From contig JAAFKL010000183.1 in assembly GCA_021399405.1 (NCBI GenBank), positions 1 through 22,324 on the forward strand: a DNA stretch of 22,324 bases. The letters are read 5' to 3'. Positions 22,289-22,324 of the stretch are shown in pieces. The position numbers and the translations under genes are program-made. This DNA is from Candidatus Heimdallarchaeota archaeon. GTDB taxonomy: Archaea > Asgardarchaeota > Heimdallarchaeia > Heimdallarchaeales > Kariarchaeaceae. Below the pieces are notes generated by a model. That model did not search any database, was not told where the DNA came from, and was given only the letters and a program-made list of their open reading frames with translations. How positions within the stretch are numbered: the first letter of the stretch is position 1; each line of letters starts with the position of its first letter.

Positions 22289-22324
22289 ATGGCTGCAATC
22301 GTTAATTGGGATACAATATTAGTG
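22289..22324 (+). CDS. Start of an unidentified gene, cut by the window edge
   Basis: ATG at 22289 opens 12 codons (MAAIVNWDTILV) that run off the right edge. AAGGGTG 7 nt upstream and a TATA box and hairpin further upstream support a real start. Twelve residues are too few to name a product. Confidence 0.5.
   Translation, partial: MAAIVNWDTILV

Noticed and set aside
1..22324. tRNA, rRNA, CRISPR arrays and insertion sequences
   Set aside because: I saw no T-loop consensus, no regularly spaced direct repeats with spacers, no transposase motifs and no terminal inverted repeats with target duplications.

Overview
The window is AT-rich (roughly one third G+C by eye) and reads as an archaeal chromosome segment. 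A Heimdallarchaeia-like Asgard archaeon is my best guess, held at moderate confidence. The evidence is promoter and protein based. TATA-like boxes sit about 25 bases upstream of inferred transcription starts, and some put the start almost on the start codon (leaderless). Mixed with these are genes that have GGAGGT or GAGGGTG ribosome sites. GTG and TTG starts are common. There are secreted proteins with C-terminal membrane anchors, one with an archaeosortase-like tail, and a SerK-like ParB-fold protein. I saw no rRNA, tRNA, CRISPR array or insertion sequence.

Layout. (1) 75-1530, minus strand: a TetR-family repressor and a deiodinase/thioredoxin-like protein, with three related operator-like dyads. 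(2) 1718-3848: a SerK/ParB-like protein, a secreted membrane-anchored FKBP with a zinc-finger tail, and a hypothetical protein. (3) 3927-9199: a tight four-gene plus-strand operon with a PrkA-type AAA+ ATPase, a VWA protein with an intact MIDAS, an unrecognised 503-residue protein and a HEAT-like helical protein. It resembles the bacterial PrkA-DUF444-SpoVR (yeaG-yeaH-ycgB) arrangement, but with different third and fourth members, and it is the best candidate for an undescribed system. (4) 9226-11561: a nucleotidyltransferase, then divergently a ferredoxin-metallo-beta-lactamase fusion and a small methyltransferase. (5) 11743-15038: two secreted surface proteins that share a D-x-N-rich domain type. 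The second is split by a -1 frameshift. (6) 15059-22109: a divergent menaquinone locus. menF and menD lie on the minus strand behind a TPR gene. menG, an FMN split-barrel-like gene and menA lie on the plus strand. menB, menC, menE and menH are not in the window. (7) 22110-22324: an intergenic region with a TATA box and a hairpin, then the first 12 codons of another gene.

How it fits together. MenF (chorismate to isochorismate), MenD (to SEPHCHC), MenA (prenylation of DHNA) and MenG (C-methylation) make up the first, second and last two steps of classical o-succinylbenzoate menaquinone synthesis, so the organism probably has a menaquinone-based respiratory chain. MenA has an unusual soluble N-terminal half of about 240 residues, and the gene before it encodes a possible split-barrel protein. 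MenD has no standard start codon that would preserve its catalytic N-terminus; its reading frame runs into the end of menF.
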